Source of the DNA: Chlorocebus sabaeus
Lineage: Eukaryota; Chordata; Mammalia; Primates; Cercopithecidae
Assembly: GCF_047675955.1 (NCBI RefSeq)
Contig: NC_132919.1
Location: 66,258,816 to 66,322,815 of the forward strand
Direction of reading: 5' to 3'
DNA: 64,000 bases
This document shows, piece by piece, positions 1 to 18,098 of the stretch. The number at the start of each line of letters is the position of its first letter. Position 1 is the stretch's first letter. The notes under the pieces are model-generated. The model saw nothing but the letters and a program-made list of their open reading frames with translations. It was not told the origin of the DNA and did not search any database. Position numbers and translations under genes: made by a program.

Positions 1-133
1 CAGAATGTTAATATTTTTACAGAGATACTGGCAGATGTTGAAGGGCTCTAAAAAACAGAAAATGAAGAGATGCTAGGGTTTTTTCCCCATGATTACAATT
101 ACAGTACAGTAATGTAAGGCAAGTTTAGAATAA

Positions 134-4732
<4,599 letters not shown>

Positions 4733-4984
4733 TCCAGTATGTATATTTCTAATGTCTAACAAAGGCTGCTATTTATATAAATGTAAATTCACATCTAGTA
4801 AAACTATTTTGTTACTACTAGACAGTAGTTGGCAAGCATTATATAACATAACAAATCAAAAACAGAAGGAATACTTATATGTGAAAGTACTGTCGTGACT
4901 GAACTTATTTTTGATATATTTTTTTTTTTGCTCCCTTCTCAATCTAAGAATGACAGGAATTATCAGTAATGTTGTAGTGTAGAT

Positions 4985-5450
4985 CAGGGATCCCCAACCC
5001 CCAGGCCATGGATGGATGGGGTATTGGTCCAGGGTCTGTTAGGAACCAGGCCGCACAGCAGGAGTGAGTAGCGGGTGAGTGAGCATTACCACCTGGGCTC
5101 CACCTCCTGTCAGATCAGTGGCGACATTAGATTCTCATAGGAGCACAAACTCTATTGTGAACCGCACACACAAGGGATCTAGGTTGCCTGATCCTTATGA
5201 GAATCTAATGCCTGATGATCTGTCACTGTCTCCATCACCCACAGATGAAAAACAAGCTCAGGGCTCCCACTGATTCTACATTATGGTGAGTTGTATAATT
5301 AGTTCATTATATATTACAATGTAATAATAAAGTGCACAATAAATGTAATGCATTTGAATCATCCTGAAATCACCCCCAACCCAGCCTGGTCTATGGAAAA
5401 ACTGTCTTCCATGCAACCGGTCCCTGTGCCAAAATGGTCGGGGAGTGCTG
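4985..5450 (+). mobile_element. MER1A-type hAT (Charlie) DNA transposon
   Basis: Terminal inverted repeats start CAGGGATCCCCAACCCCC and end GGTCGGGGAGTGCTG. The 8-bp target duplication is GTGTAGAT (4977-4984) / GTGTAGAG (5451-5458). The interior carries the extra AT-rich block (GTGAGTTGTATAATTAGTTC) that separates MER1A from the shorter MER1B. It is non-autonomous. Confidence 0.85.
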
Positions 5451-5600
5451 GTGTAGAGACTTCCCTAAGATAACCAGAGTAGGGCTTTGCTCTGTGGCTA
5501 CTCTGGTAGCTCTCTATGAACCCAATTCACTGCCTTGTGAAATGAAGTCCTTCAAGTACCTTCAGTAACTAAAACCTCTGATGGGTTCATAACAAAATAA

Positions 5601-6600
<1,000 letters not shown>

Positions 6601-6606
6601 ACTTAC

Positions 6607-6663
6607 CTACTGTCTTCTAACTGTATCACTGTCATTTGGCCCAAGTTTGCATAAATCCAACCT
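6607..6663 (-). pseudogene. SMURF2P: SMURF2-like pseudogene, exon 5 equivalent
   Basis: On the minus strand, GATCAG (acceptor, 6664-6669) is followed by 57 nt and the donor GTAAGT (6601-6606). Continuing the frame of the previous exon it encodes RLDLCKLGPNDSDTVRRQ, then TAG. SMURF2 from memory reads RLDLCKLGPNDNDTVRGQIV, so the exon end seems to have lost a few bases and now stops or shifts frame. It lies in the expected order, 2.6 kb beyond exon 4. No later SMURF2 exon was found between 6600 and position 1, so the copy either ends there or continues left of the window. Confidence 0.8.
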
Positions 6664-8737
6664 CTGATCTATTTGAAATCAACAAAGAAAGCAATGAAAA
6701 CATTACCTGACATCAGGGATTCTAACATCTATAGAGTGACAATAATTTTCCACAATCTGTTAGAAATCAAACCTATCATTTAAAGAATTCAGATTTCAAA
6801 AACCATGAAACACTGGTGTATTACATTGCCAATATGCAGTCACTTTCTCTCCAAAACTTTTAGACCACTTTAGTCTGAGTCTTAATAGTTGTTGTTCTTA
6901 CGGAATTTATCCGTGAGCCTTGGTTTTCTCACATATGGCAATACGTGAATCCTCATATTTTTAAAGGATTAAATCAGATAATTATGCAAAACTCTTAGCA
7001 TAGTGCCTGGCACATAAATGGTCAACAAATGTTTGTTGTCATTATTATTTTTTAACTAACCATTTCAAATGACATGCACACAAAAAAGTATTAATAAGAA
7101 CCCAAGAATAAACTGTAGAATCTGAGTTTCCATCAGTTCTGCCACTAATTCATTCAGGAGCAACTCACTTGTTCTCTCAGATGCCACATCTGTAAGAGAT
7201 GTAACACTGGTCTGACCCTGAGAGTTACAGTAAGGAACAATGTCATCCGAAGCACGCTGGTTTTACCTTGATTATAGCACTTATAGCTGAATGCTTTTAC
7301 AACTGTATGCCACTGTCTACTTATTTGTGAATTGATAAAAGGAGGAGACCATATCTTAGTCTTTGCATTTTCCACTCCAACCTGGTAGAACATTGCATCA
7401 GGTAGGTGCTCAATAAATATTTGATAAATTCAATATCACTGCACGTCAAAAAGGTCAAATAAATTAATACAATGAAACAGTCACAAGAAACACAAAGAAA
7501 AATCCATGCCCTTAAACTACAGTCCCTAGTTATCCAACCAAAAATTTAGACACTTTTCTCTTTGTAAAATAAATGGGTGCTACTAAGTTGGCTATACAGT
7601 GGATTCTGCAGAGCACCTCCTCCTCTCCTATTCAGTCCTTCCAATGCAGCATGCTCCAGCAGGCCTTTGCCCTTCCTTCTCAGAGGACAGGATTCATGCC
7701 TTTTTCTCCTTTATACAGCCAGGGTTTAGAACAGTGGCACATTAAGTCTTCAATAAATGTTGGGTAAATTGAACTTGGGATAATGTCAGACATTTGACCT
7801 ATAATTTTTCAATTTGTTGAGTAAGAAAACAGTGCATTTTTATATGCAACTCGTTTTTTCCAATTCCATTGTCCTTTCTATCCTGTTGGTTACCCTGTCA
7901 GTCCAGAATTACAAGAACTTCTCAGATGCCTTTAAATACCTTGGACTAAGAACTTCTAGCTCAGTTTTCTACCTTTTTCTTTTTTACAAGGTCAATACAT
8001 ACCTATGCTGTGGTATCACACTACATTAAAAGAGACAATCTCTTAATATATTTAACATTCAATGCTAAATTTACTCTTTTTTTGTTTATTAATTTCTTTA
8101 GCTCTTATGTGAGTTTGTTTAGCATATGCATCTGGGCTAAAATCCCATTAAAATGACTAATGGTATTTTTTACATTATATAAAAAAGAATTCTATAGAAA
8201 CAAACACACAATAAGAACCTGTTGAAAAAGGAATTCCCATTTATGCTCCAATGGAAAGACCCACCCAAAAGACTGTCACCTGATTATGCTAAGTCACCTT
8301 ATAAATCCATTATGAAAACCACTTCTAATGTCTTGATCTTGGTCTAATCTTCTAAATGCCCAGGTTGGTGATAAACTGAGCTACAGTTAAGTAGTTAATG
8401 GAGCTGTCATACTCTCAAAATAATGTTTAATCTTTCTTTAACTTTTAATTTTGTCTCAGCTGTTTTATATATCATACCATTCTTACCCTTCGTAATTGCC
8501 CTTTAACTGCCACCTTAAACACTCCAATCACCTCAATAAAAACATTTCGTCCACAAATCCACCAAAACCAGAAAAGGGTACTAAGAAATGTTAAAAGGTA
8601 TATACATCCTGATACCTTTTTTTTTTTTTTTTTTTTCCCGTTCTGGATATCAATCATTTCTTAATACTTTTAAATTAACCTGAAATGAAGCATCAGCTCT
8701 CACTTAGCTGTAAATTTCACATGTTTAAAACATTTCT
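6664..8737. other. SMURF2 duplicate, intron 4 equivalent, with L2 remnants
   Basis: Lies between the exon 4 and exon 5 equivalents. L2-like 3' ends are suggested by TAGTGCCTGGCACATAAATG (about 7001-7020), AGGTAGGTGCTCAATAAATA (about 7401-7420) and GTCTTCAATAAATGTTGGGT (about 7746-7765). A T-run lies at 8618-8636. No ORF has a recognisable family. Confidence 0.55.
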
Positions 8738-9043
<306 letters not shown>

Positions 9044-9147
9044 TCATTTTTTTTTAAGTCTACAAAATAAATTTAGAATAGGAATTTTTACCAATGTTTC
9101 AGACATACACAAGAAGTTATGTTTGAACGCTTACCAACATACTCAAA

Positions 9148-9260
9148 TATATATATTTTTATATATACGAGAATACATATATAGTACATGTGTATATGTA
9201 TATGCACACATACATATACACATATATGCACGCGCACACACACACACATATATATATAAA
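9148..9260. repeat. (TA)n/(CA)n microsatellite
   Basis: Mixed TATA and CACA dinucleotide tracts with CGCG interruptions, immediately next to the broken SMURF2-like exon at 9282. Confidence 0.85.
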
Positions 9261-9281
9261 TTTGAAAAGCACTAGTATCTA

Positions 9282-9420
9282 CTAACAATCGGTGTCTTTG
9301 AGGTGGCTGATGGCATTGGAAAGAAGACAAACACAACCGAGAAATCCAGCACCTTGTTTCTTATGGATCTTCTTGTGATTCCATACACTGATCATAACTG
9401 AATCAGACTTTTCAATATAC
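9282..9420 (-). pseudogene. SMURF2P: SMURF2-like pseudogene, exon 4 equivalent (broken)
   Basis: On the minus strand the exon starts GTATATTGAAAAGTCTGATT and reads in frame from the exon at 14344-14452. It encodes YIEKSDSVMISVWNHKKIHK and then KQGAGFLGCVCLLSNAISHL, the second half of the SMURF2 C2 domain. Lesions visible: the acceptor position reads CG instead of AG (9421-9422), the last codon is TAG (9282-9284) where SMURF2 has glutamine, and the donor junction appears to have lost one base. Substitutions G to E, T to M and R to C hit normally conserved positions. The spacing to exon 3 is about 4.9 kb. Confidence 0.85.
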
Positions 9421-10539
9421 CGAAAAATCAAAACAGCTGCATGAGTATGTTGGTAGTTATAGGCAGTTATCGTAAAATTTTTCTCTTGTTCTTTTTATAC
9501 CCTAAAGTTACAAATATGCTTCAGAGCCTGGCTAGATTATGCAAAATACGTGAGTTAATCCACAGGATTGAATTTAAATTTTTAAAAATCTTGAAAGTAA
9601 AATTTTTAAAAACAATTTTAGTATATTTTTATCACATCTGCCACTCTCAAGCTGGGCTATAATTCTGGTTATTAAAAAGGCTATTTTAGTAGCTAGTGTC
9701 TAATAACACTAAGGAAGTTTATTAAATAACTTCTTTCCAAGAAAAAGAATCTTAAAAACTTTTATCACGGTCACATTTTAAATACATTTCAATGACATGA
9801 CCTACTTTTCAAGGGATAGTGTCAAGGCTGACAGACCAAAAATCTGACCTACCTGTTATATTTTAAAATGCTGTAGAACAAAAGCTGTTTGTAACGCTTT
9901 TCCCCTGCTTCTTTCCTATATGCAGGCCTTGAGCGAGCAGGACTCTTGCAGATTTCACTTCACTGTCTGCAGAAAAGCAGAGCAGGGAAAAGCGTTACTG
10001 TACTTGTCTGTGCATATACCTGCAAGTATGTAAAAGCTCTACCACAGCCAATTGTTAACATGGCATCAATCTGTGCAAAAAGATAATAACATAATTATGT
10101 CAGTAGAATCCTAGCTCTATTTCAATGACATTAAGAGGTAAAAGTTTTTGTCTAAAGTATTGCTAACTCAATAAATTAGCAATATCAGAAAAATTCACCC
10201 ACTATAGAGAAAAGCCTAAACCACTTAAGTAAGGACTAAAATTTTCAAATAAGGAACATGGAAGGTACACTTGAGCCCCGGGATCCAGCTGTGCCTAAAA
10301 AATGCCCACCCCTGGGCTTTTCATTATGCAAATCAGTACATTCCCTTTTAAAAAAATAAAGCCGATTTGAACTTGGTCTCTGTTGCTTGCAAATGAAAAG
10401 ATCTGAACTAAAATATTGTTCAGTATGCATGTACCAATTTTCAAGTACACCTACCCGATCTGTCTTGGCATGTATCTACTGGCATGTAATTCCAGAGCCA
10501 GAATCCAGTATTAAGTAGCTGAATTACCCAAACCAAACA
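9421..10539. other. SMURF2 duplicate, part of intron 3 equivalent
   Basis: Unique AT-rich sequence. It contains the imperfect inverted repeat at 9891-9998 described in the findings and no coding signal. Confidence 0.5.
9891..9998. repeat. Imperfect inverted repeat (potential hairpin)
   Basis: The left arm GTAACGCTTTTCCCCTGCT (9891-9909) pairs with AGCAGGGAAAAGCGTTAC (9981-9998) with one unpaired base. The loop of about 70 bp contains a weaker inner CTGCA pairing. No known ncRNA family is recognised. Confidence 0.6.
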
Positions 10540-10843
10540 TTTTTTTTTTTTTTTTTGAGACGGAGTCTTGCTCTGTCACCCAGGCTGGAGTGCAGTGGCC
10601 GGATCTCAGCTCACTGCAAGCTCCGCCTCCCGGGTTTTTACGCCATTCTCCTGCCTCAGCCTCCCGAGTAGCTGGGACTACAGGCGCCCGCCACCACGCC
10701 CAGCTAATTTTTTTTTGTAATTTTTAATAGAGACGGGGTTTCACTGTGTTAGCCAGGATGGTCTTGATCTCCTGACCTCATGATCCGCCCGTCTCGGCCT
10801 CCCAAAGTGCTGGGATTACAGGCGTGAGCCACCGCGCCCGGCC
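10540..10843 (-). mobile_element. Young Alu (AluY; cercopithecoid-type)
   Basis: Carries GGCCGGATCTCAGCTCACTG and GGGTTTTTACGCCATTCTCC, and ends GCGCCCGGCC. Short flanking CAAACATTTT / CACATTTT repeats. Confidence 0.95.
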
Positions 10844-13072
10844 ACATTTTTTTTTTAAAAGTCACATTAAACCAGTTGTCCAACTAGTAAGCCTGGTTTA
10901 CAGGTATACTGAAATACATATATTGATTACCTCAGTCCTCAGGGCAACGCACCACTGGCTTAAGCAACTTCACCTGTTTAGTCCAGTAAGCCATAATATT
11001 TTTTATGTGTACCATGATATGAAAAGGTTGGGAAGCTCTACATTAAACCATAATAAGAAATTGCTAATTATGGACCTTCTGGAAGACAGCCTAACTCTGA
11101 ATTACTCAAAATTATGACATATACTGTATTACTTAAGTGTATATGTCACAAACATTCTGTCTAAATATTCCTGGGCCAGAAATTAATCAGAAATGTTACC
11201 TTTTCTTATACACAGAGAAGTATATGCTCTCACTTTAATGAATCCTCATGTAATGTAACATACATGGCCACATAAAAGAAAAAGTAAAGCCTTTTATAAT
11301 TGAAAGTTAAATAGAGGGCTCTATTAGCTTCTATTAAAACTTTGACTTCACTAACAAATATATGATTTATAAACAAGTTTCAGGATGTTTTGTTGAGACA
11401 CATAGATGGCAACCTCTGTAGGTGAATATAATGTTACCATATAGACCAAAGCATAATATATATACTCAGGATTTTGGGCTAAAATTTAATTATTAGACTT
11501 TTCTTTGTACACTTAGCCAATTAAAGGCAAGGATTTTGCAAAATGACCTCAGACACAAGCAAGAGAGAAGCCTCTGATAGCCAATTAATATTAACTGTAA
11601 CATAAAACCTAATAAGCACATGGAAAGATGTTCAACATCATTAGTCATGAGGGAAATGCGCTTCAAAACCATGACGAGGTACAACTTCATACCCACTGAG
11701 GGGCTACAATTTTTTTTTAAAGGAAAATAAGTGACAGAGGAATAAAGAAACTTCCAGTGGGAAACGATAGTCATGACAGATCAAAATCAGGATGCCATCA
11801 GCAATACTCTGAACCGACACTGTCCAAAATGGTACCCACCAACCACATGGGACCCTTGAGTACTTCAAATGTGGCCAGTCCACATTGAGGCAAGCTGCCA
11901 AAGAAACCACTGAGTTTTTCTTAACATAAAATGAGAAAACCGCTGATTTTTCAAAGACATAGTAAATATGTATATATACATAAATATGTAAGTAGCTCAA
12001 TATTTTTATACTGCTGTGTTGAAAATATATTTGATATATTGAATTAAATAAAATACATTATGCTTAATTTTAAGCATCATAAATTATGCTTATTATGCAT
12101 AACATAACTATATTATATTATGGGTCTTGCTGTGCTGCCCAGTGTGATCTCAAACTCCTGGCCTCAAGCTATCCTTCCACCTCAGCCTCCAGAGTAGCTG
12201 GATTACAGGTGCAAGCCACCATGTCCAGTTTATTGTGCTTAATGTCATCTGTTTCTTTTTACTTATCTTAATGTGGATACTAGGAAATGTAAAATTACAG
12301 AGGAGCTTCTGTTCGTGGCTTACATTATATTTCTACTCAACGGTACAGATCTAAACCTAGAAGATAATGGAGCAATGTATTCAACATTTGGAGATAAAAT
12401 GATATTTCACCTAGAAGCTTATACTTAAATCATACCAACAGATAAGAAGTCAAAATATATTTTCTGATAGGATCTCAACTTTCTTCCCACCCTTATATTA
12501 TTTCTCAAAATGACAACAGAAGATATAGTTCACCAAATCAAGAGAGTAAACAAAAAAATAGGAAGTCATTAAACCTAGAGGAGACAAAGGAAATTGCCAA
12601 CATAACAATAAAGGCAAGTCCCAGGACAACTGCACAGCTGGTCTTACAGAACCATCACACCAGACTGAAGAAAGAGAACAGAGACTCCCAGGAGGGGTAT
12701 CTCCAAGAAGAAACAAAGCCAACGGAATACTGACAGAACTGAATATATGGAGAAAAGATCTTTAGTTCTGTAGGGGAGTTTGGGGATTATGACATATAAT
12801 TTCTCATTTCTAGCTATGAGATAAATAGAAAACTAAACAAAAGGGGAAAGTAGCTGCTAACTTCAGAAAAAAACAAAAGCTGTCAAGAAAGAAAATATAA
12901 TTCTTGTAACCATGTGACCCAACTATGGATATTTACATAATCATTATAATGTAATCATGGAACAATGGTTTAACCAAAAAGGTTCATATAATATACTGGA
13001 AGACTAAAGAAAGGAGGGGCTTGTGTCATGGGAATGGGGATGATGAATACCAATTTTAAAAGCCAAATCACT
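10844..13072. other. SMURF2 duplicate intron 3 equivalent, non-coding
   Basis: Mostly unique AT-rich DNA. It holds the L1M scrap (11590-11712), a possible hAT-like MITE (11805-12060) and an antisense Alu monomer remnant at 12121-12229 (GTCTTGCTGTGCTGCCCAG). The ORFs have no family. Confidence 0.5.
11590..11712 (+). mobile_element. Short L1M fragment
   Basis: ATGGAAAGATGTTCAACATC, followed by GAGGGAAATGCGCTTCAAAA and CATACCCACTGAGGGGCTAC, is the ORF2 3' region of an old L1. Confidence 0.7.
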
Positions 13073-13378
13073 GGGCTGGGTATCGCAGTCCATGACTGTA
13101 ATCCAAATATTTTGGGAGGCGAAGGAGGGAGAATCGCTTGAGCCCAGGAATTCAAGACCAGACTGGGCAACAGAGCAAGACCCCATCTCTACAGAAAATT
13201 ACCAAAAAAAAAAAAAAAAGAAAGAAAATCAGCTGGGCATGGTGGCACGCACCTACAGTTCCAGCTACTCAGGAGGGTGAGGTGGGAGGATCAGTTGAGT
13301 CCAGGAGTTTGAGGCTGTGGTGAGCTACGATTACGCCACTGCACTCCAGCCTGAGCAACAGAGTGAGACTGTCTCTAA
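13073..13378 (+). mobile_element. Old Alu (AluJ-like)
   Basis: Diverged left arm (GGCTGGGTATCGCAGTCCAT), GATCAGTTGAGTCCAGGAGT in the right arm, middle A-run at 13202-13218. Confidence 0.9.
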
Positions 13379-13452
13379 TTTTAAAAGAATTTTTAATAAA
13401 AAATAAAGCTGAATCATCTTCTAGGTAGGAAATTCGAAAATACCTAAAACTA

Positions 13453-13754
13453 GGCTGGGCGCGGTGGCTCACGTCTGTAATCCCAGCACTTTCGGAGGCT
13501 GAGGCAGGCAGATCACCTGAGGTCAGGAGTTGGAGACGAGCCTGGCCAACATGGTGAAACTCCTTCTCTACTAAAAATACAAAAATTAGCTGGGCATGAT
13601 GGTGGGCACCTGCATTCCAAGCTACTTGGGAGGCTGAGGCAGAAGAACTGCTTGAACCCAGGAGGCAGAGATTGCAGTGAGCCAAGATGGTGTCACTACA
13701 CTCCAGCCTGGGTGACAGAGCAAGATTCTGTCTCAAAAACAAAACAAAACAAAA
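13453..13754 (+). mobile_element. Alu (AluS-like)
   Basis: Complete dimer with an (AAAAC)n tail. Target duplication TACCTAAAACTA / TACCTGAAACTA. Confidence 0.95.
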
Positions 13755-14343
13755 CTACCTGAAACTAAAAAAAGAAAACTGATGGTATAAAATAAGGAAC
13801 ATATCTAGAAGCATGAAAATACCAGAATAAACAGCCAAAGTTATTAAAGCAGTTGCCTTGAGGATGGGAATCAGGAATAAGAACGGAGCAGGGAACTTGC
13901 TGTTTTCCAGTAAAAACTTTATAGTATCATTTGCCTTTTTAAAAAGGTGCATAAACTCCTATGATTAAAATAAAATTTAAAAGAAAGAAACCATCCATAC
14001 AAAGGCAAAAAGAATGCCTATTCAGTGCAAACCAAATTCTGATTTCTGGTTTTATAATTGGTCTAAAGTGGTGAATTAATGCCTTTATTTGTTTGGAAAA
14101 AGTTGGGGGGACTGCTCTACTGTGGGCCAGTTTCATTGTGTTCTTTACAGAATTTTAGGGATACCTCATCTTTCGGAACCTGTCTATAAACCAAAGCACA
14201 TTCCCACTGGGCTTTTCTTTACCCCTTTTGTGAAGACCAAATTATACCATAGTTGAAGCTCAGATCATTTCCCATGATTCTTTTCAAAGACCATATCAAG
14301 TAATAATTATGTGTTTCATTTCAAACTAATCGTTTAAACCTAC
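13755..14343. other. Intron 3 sequence next to SMURF2-like exon 3
   Basis: Unique non-coding sequence ending (on + coordinates) at the exon's donor. No element recognised. Confidence 0.5.
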
Positions 14344-14452
14344 AGGTCATAATGCTGATGCCACTTTGGATTGAGTGTATTCTCCACAGTATCTGTAGAA
14401 TGGCATTGCCCAGATCCATCAACCACCACCTTAGCAAATGGATCAGGAAGTC
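14344..14452 (-). pseudogene. SMURF2P: SMURF2-like pseudogene, C2-domain exon (exon 3 equivalent)
   Basis: Read on the minus strand, a CCACAG acceptor (14453-14458) is followed by 109 nt and a GTAGGT donor (14338-14343). The frame is open (2 + 35 codons + 2). It encodes LPDPFAKVVVDGSGQCHSTD, then TVENTLNPKWHQHYD. This is the calcium/lipid-binding C2 domain of the HECT ubiquitin ligase SMURF2. Compared with SMURF2 as I remember it, K to E, D to N and N to H changes are present. The exon itself is unbroken, but its downstream neighbours at 9282-9420 and 6607-6663 are damaged. Retained introns show this is a genomic duplicate and not a retrocopy. The symbol is descriptive only. Confidence 0.85.
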
Positions 14453-15417
14453 CTGTGGAAAAAAGATTTTTTAAAATTAATAATTTGACATGTGAGATAG
14501 AAGATTAATTATACAAACGTTCCATTTGCTACAAAAGATTATTCCATTATTTTTAAAAAGTTTAACAGCTATAAATGAATAGTTCATTTTTTTAAAAAAG
14601 ACTAAAAGTTACTTCTAAATAAAATACCAAAACTACATTTTTTCTTGTTTCTGTCTCAAAATAGTCCCAGTTTAAACTACCAAAATCTAGAGATTACTTC
14701 ATAATGTGGAAGTTTTTGTAGGTTGTTACCAGCCCTGTGGCCCCAGGAAGGTGAATTCTTGGAACCATGCATGGCTTTTTCTTTCCAAATGTCTCCCTCA
14801 GTAGCTCATTTAAAGGAGAGATTATTAAAGGTTTTTATACAGGAACGCAGGCTACAGAGAAATCAAATTAGCAAATGGGTTTTGCTGAATAACTACCAGG
14901 AAAAATGAGACCAAAACAAAAGACGTAACACTCTGCCTTGAAAGAGTTTACTATCTAAGTGGAAAGATAAAAAATACTATACACGGGGAAAAAAAAAAAA
15001 ACCAAACCTGAGAATAAACAAGTGCTTAGTGATATTGATTATAATGCAAACACTTGTATCACTATGTTAGGTACTATTCTAAATACTTTACATTCATCCT
15101 TAATCCTTACAATAACCCTATGAGGTAGATACTATTATTTTCCCTATTTTACTGACGAGGAAACTAAGGCACAAGGGGGTCAATTAAGTAGCCCAAGGTC
15201 ACACAGGAGTAAGTGGCAGAGCCAGGGTCTGAAGTATAGATGCTAAACCCGTCTGACTCTCGACTTCATGCTCTTAACCACTATGCTGTACTTCACCTCT
15301 CATTTACTATGTAGTTCAACAGTGAGTACAAGAGCTCAGATAAACAGGAGAACAGTGTGAATCTGGACAGTATAGAAAGGGCTTTGGGGGAGAGGGGAAC
15401 TCATCTGGGCTTTAAAG
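14453..15417. other. SMURF2 duplicate intron 2 equivalent
   Basis: Unique AT-rich sequence plus the MIR at 15025-15300. I searched rightward for the preceding SMURF2 exon (AKNLVKKDFF region) and did not find it. Confidence 0.5.
15025..15300 (+). mobile_element. MIR SINE (nearly full length)
   Basis: Well-preserved MIR: CAATAACCCTATGAGGTAGA, ACTGACGAGGAAACTAAGGC, GCCCAAGGTCACACAGGAGT, TGCTCTTAACCACTATGCTG. Confidence 0.9.
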
Positions 15418-15753
15418 CAGGGGTCTTCAACCCCTAGACCATGGGCGGGTACAGGTTTGTGGCCTGTTACAACCGGGCCACACAGCAGGAGGTGAGCAGC
15501 AGGAGAGCAAGCATTATGGCCTGAGCTCCGCCTTCTGTCAGATCAGCGGCAGCATTAGAGGCTCATAAGAGCTGGAACCCTATTGTGAACTGCACATGCA
15601 AGGAATCTAGGTTGTGCGTTCCTTACAAGAATCTAATGCCTGATGTACTGAGCCGCAACAGCTTCATCCCAACACATCCCCTGCTCCCCATGTCCTTGGA
15701 AAAACTGTCTTGCACAAAACTGGTCCCTGTGCCAAAAAGGTTGGGGACTGTTG
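15418..15753 (+). mobile_element. MER1B-type hAT (Charlie) DNA transposon
   Basis: A 336-bp element starting CAGGGGTCTTCAACCCC and ending GGTTGGGGACTGTTG. It has a perfect 8-bp target duplication CTTTAAAG at 15410-15417 and 15754-15761. It lacks the internal AT-rich segment seen in the copy at 4985-5450. Confidence 0.9.
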
Positions 15754-16903
15754 CTTTAAAGGACATACAGGAGAAGGAGGACTTTCCTAGCAACAGGAAG
15801 AGTGCCAAGGAGGGTATGACAATACAGTATTTAAAAGACTTTGAAGAGTCTAACCAAAGAGTTTGTGCTAAGCTGTAAAAGTAAACACTGTTGGAAATAT
15901 GAATGATTCAGTAAGAGAAGTTTAAAAGTCAGACGATAGGGCTTGGACTGATTGAGGTAGATTAACAGGGAGCCATTTCAGGTTCTTGAGCATGGCTGGA
16001 ACTACAGTCATTTTTTCTATCAGTGGTATTCAGGGCCCACTAGGAGAAAGAAAGATTAGAGGCAGACCATATATGAAGCTGTTGTAATCATCCAACAGTA
16101 GGATGAAAAGACCCTGAATGAGGGAAGTCATATGGAAAGGGAAAGGAAATGAAAATTAAGAGAGCTATTCTGAAAGATCTAATACAAATCAGTAAGACAC
16201 TTGTGTCAAAGATGACAATACAGTTTTCGGCCCAAAGCAATAATGAAAATGATTGTTTTGACAAAAATGTAAAAGGTGGAACTAAAAATGTTAGACAAAA
16301 ATGACACTTCACATGTAAGACATATGGGGATAGAGTAGATTTCCTGTGGACAGCTAAAAATACTAGAACAAAACAGCATTAAATGTTTGTGACTGGAGAA
16401 ATTTTGCATGTTGGTATCAATGCTAGTTTTTTTAAGATACTAATTTGCCAAGTTTCGAGGACAGACAACTCACCTATCAGTTCCCCAATTCTATGATTCT
16501 GTGATCTATCACCTTCAAATAATAAAGGAAGACCAAAACTTAAGGGCTATGTTTCAAAGAAACTTGGTAAGTTAGGGTATTAAATCTATTTGACTATATT
16601 GTTCTTGAAGCCGAATGCTATGCATAGCATTTCAATAACACCTAACCATTTATAAACGTGTTCAGTAGAAGAATTTTTTACCTCCACCCTCAATTCATGA
16701 AGTATTTCCTCCTGGGAAGAATTCACTCTATCTTGTTATTTTCACTCTACTATTTAAACATATAAATTTATGTTTATAAGGAAAAACAAAAAATCACATT
16801 TCTACACTTTCTCTTTGGGTGTTATTAAACTAGTTGAAGAATTAAGTCTCTCTGCTGGCTTCTGGCTTTTTTAAAAAAATTAAAATAAAAAGAATTAAAA
16901 ATT
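15754..16903. other. Non-coding, possibly still SMURF2 intron-derived
   Basis: No element or exon recognised. The right boundary of the SMURF2 duplicate cannot be seen. Confidence 0.5.
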
Positions 16904-17198
<295 letters not shown>

Positions 17199-17586
17199 AC
17201 GGATTAAGAAAAACATCTGACAAAGGACTAATATCCAGAATCTACAAAGTATGCAAACAAATCAGCAAGAAAAAAAAAAAATTCCATCAAAAAGTGGGTT
17301 AAGGACATGAATAGACAATTCTCAGAAGAAGATGTACCAACCAAGATAGGCCAACAAGCATATGGAAAAATGCTCAACATCACCAAGTATCAGGGAAATG
17401 CAAATCAGAACTACAATGCAATGCCACCTCACTCCTGCAAGAATGACCATAATCAAAAAATTTAAAAAAAACAGGTGTTGGCATGGATGCAGTGAAAAGG
17501 GAACACTTTCACACTGCTGGTGGTAATGTAAACTAGTACAACCACTACGGAAAACAGAGTGGAGATTCCTTAAAGAACTAAAAGTA

Positions 17587-17866
<280 letters not shown>

Positions 17867-18065
17867 GAACTAAAAGTAGATCTACCATTTTATCCAGCAG
17901 TCCTACTACTGGATATCTACCCAGAGGAAAAGAAGTCATTATACAAAAAAGATACTTGCACATGCATGTTTATAGCAGCACAATTTGCAATTGCAAAAAT
18001 ATAGAACCAGTCCAAATACCTATCAGTCAATGAGTGGATAAAGAAAATGTGGTATGTGTATACAG

Positions 18066-18094
<29 letters not shown>
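18066..18094 (+). repeat. (CA)n microsatellite
   Basis: About 14 CA units within the L1 3' region. Confidence 0.95.

Positions 18095-18098
<4 letters not shown>

Noticed and set aside
4985..5273. 64-codon ORF at 5079-5273 as a small gene
   Set aside because: It lies entirely within the MER1A transposon, which is non-coding.
13269..13742. 157-codon minus-strand ORF and many similar ORFs of 60-140 codons
   Set aside because: They translate Alu arms (for example [23 protein letters not shown] patterns). Alu antisense is often open by chance and there is no gene context.
14344..14452. Functional SMURF2 gene
   Set aside because: The next exon has a stop and a lost acceptor, the following exon also reads into a stop, and SMURF2 is not expected next to PLEKHM1.
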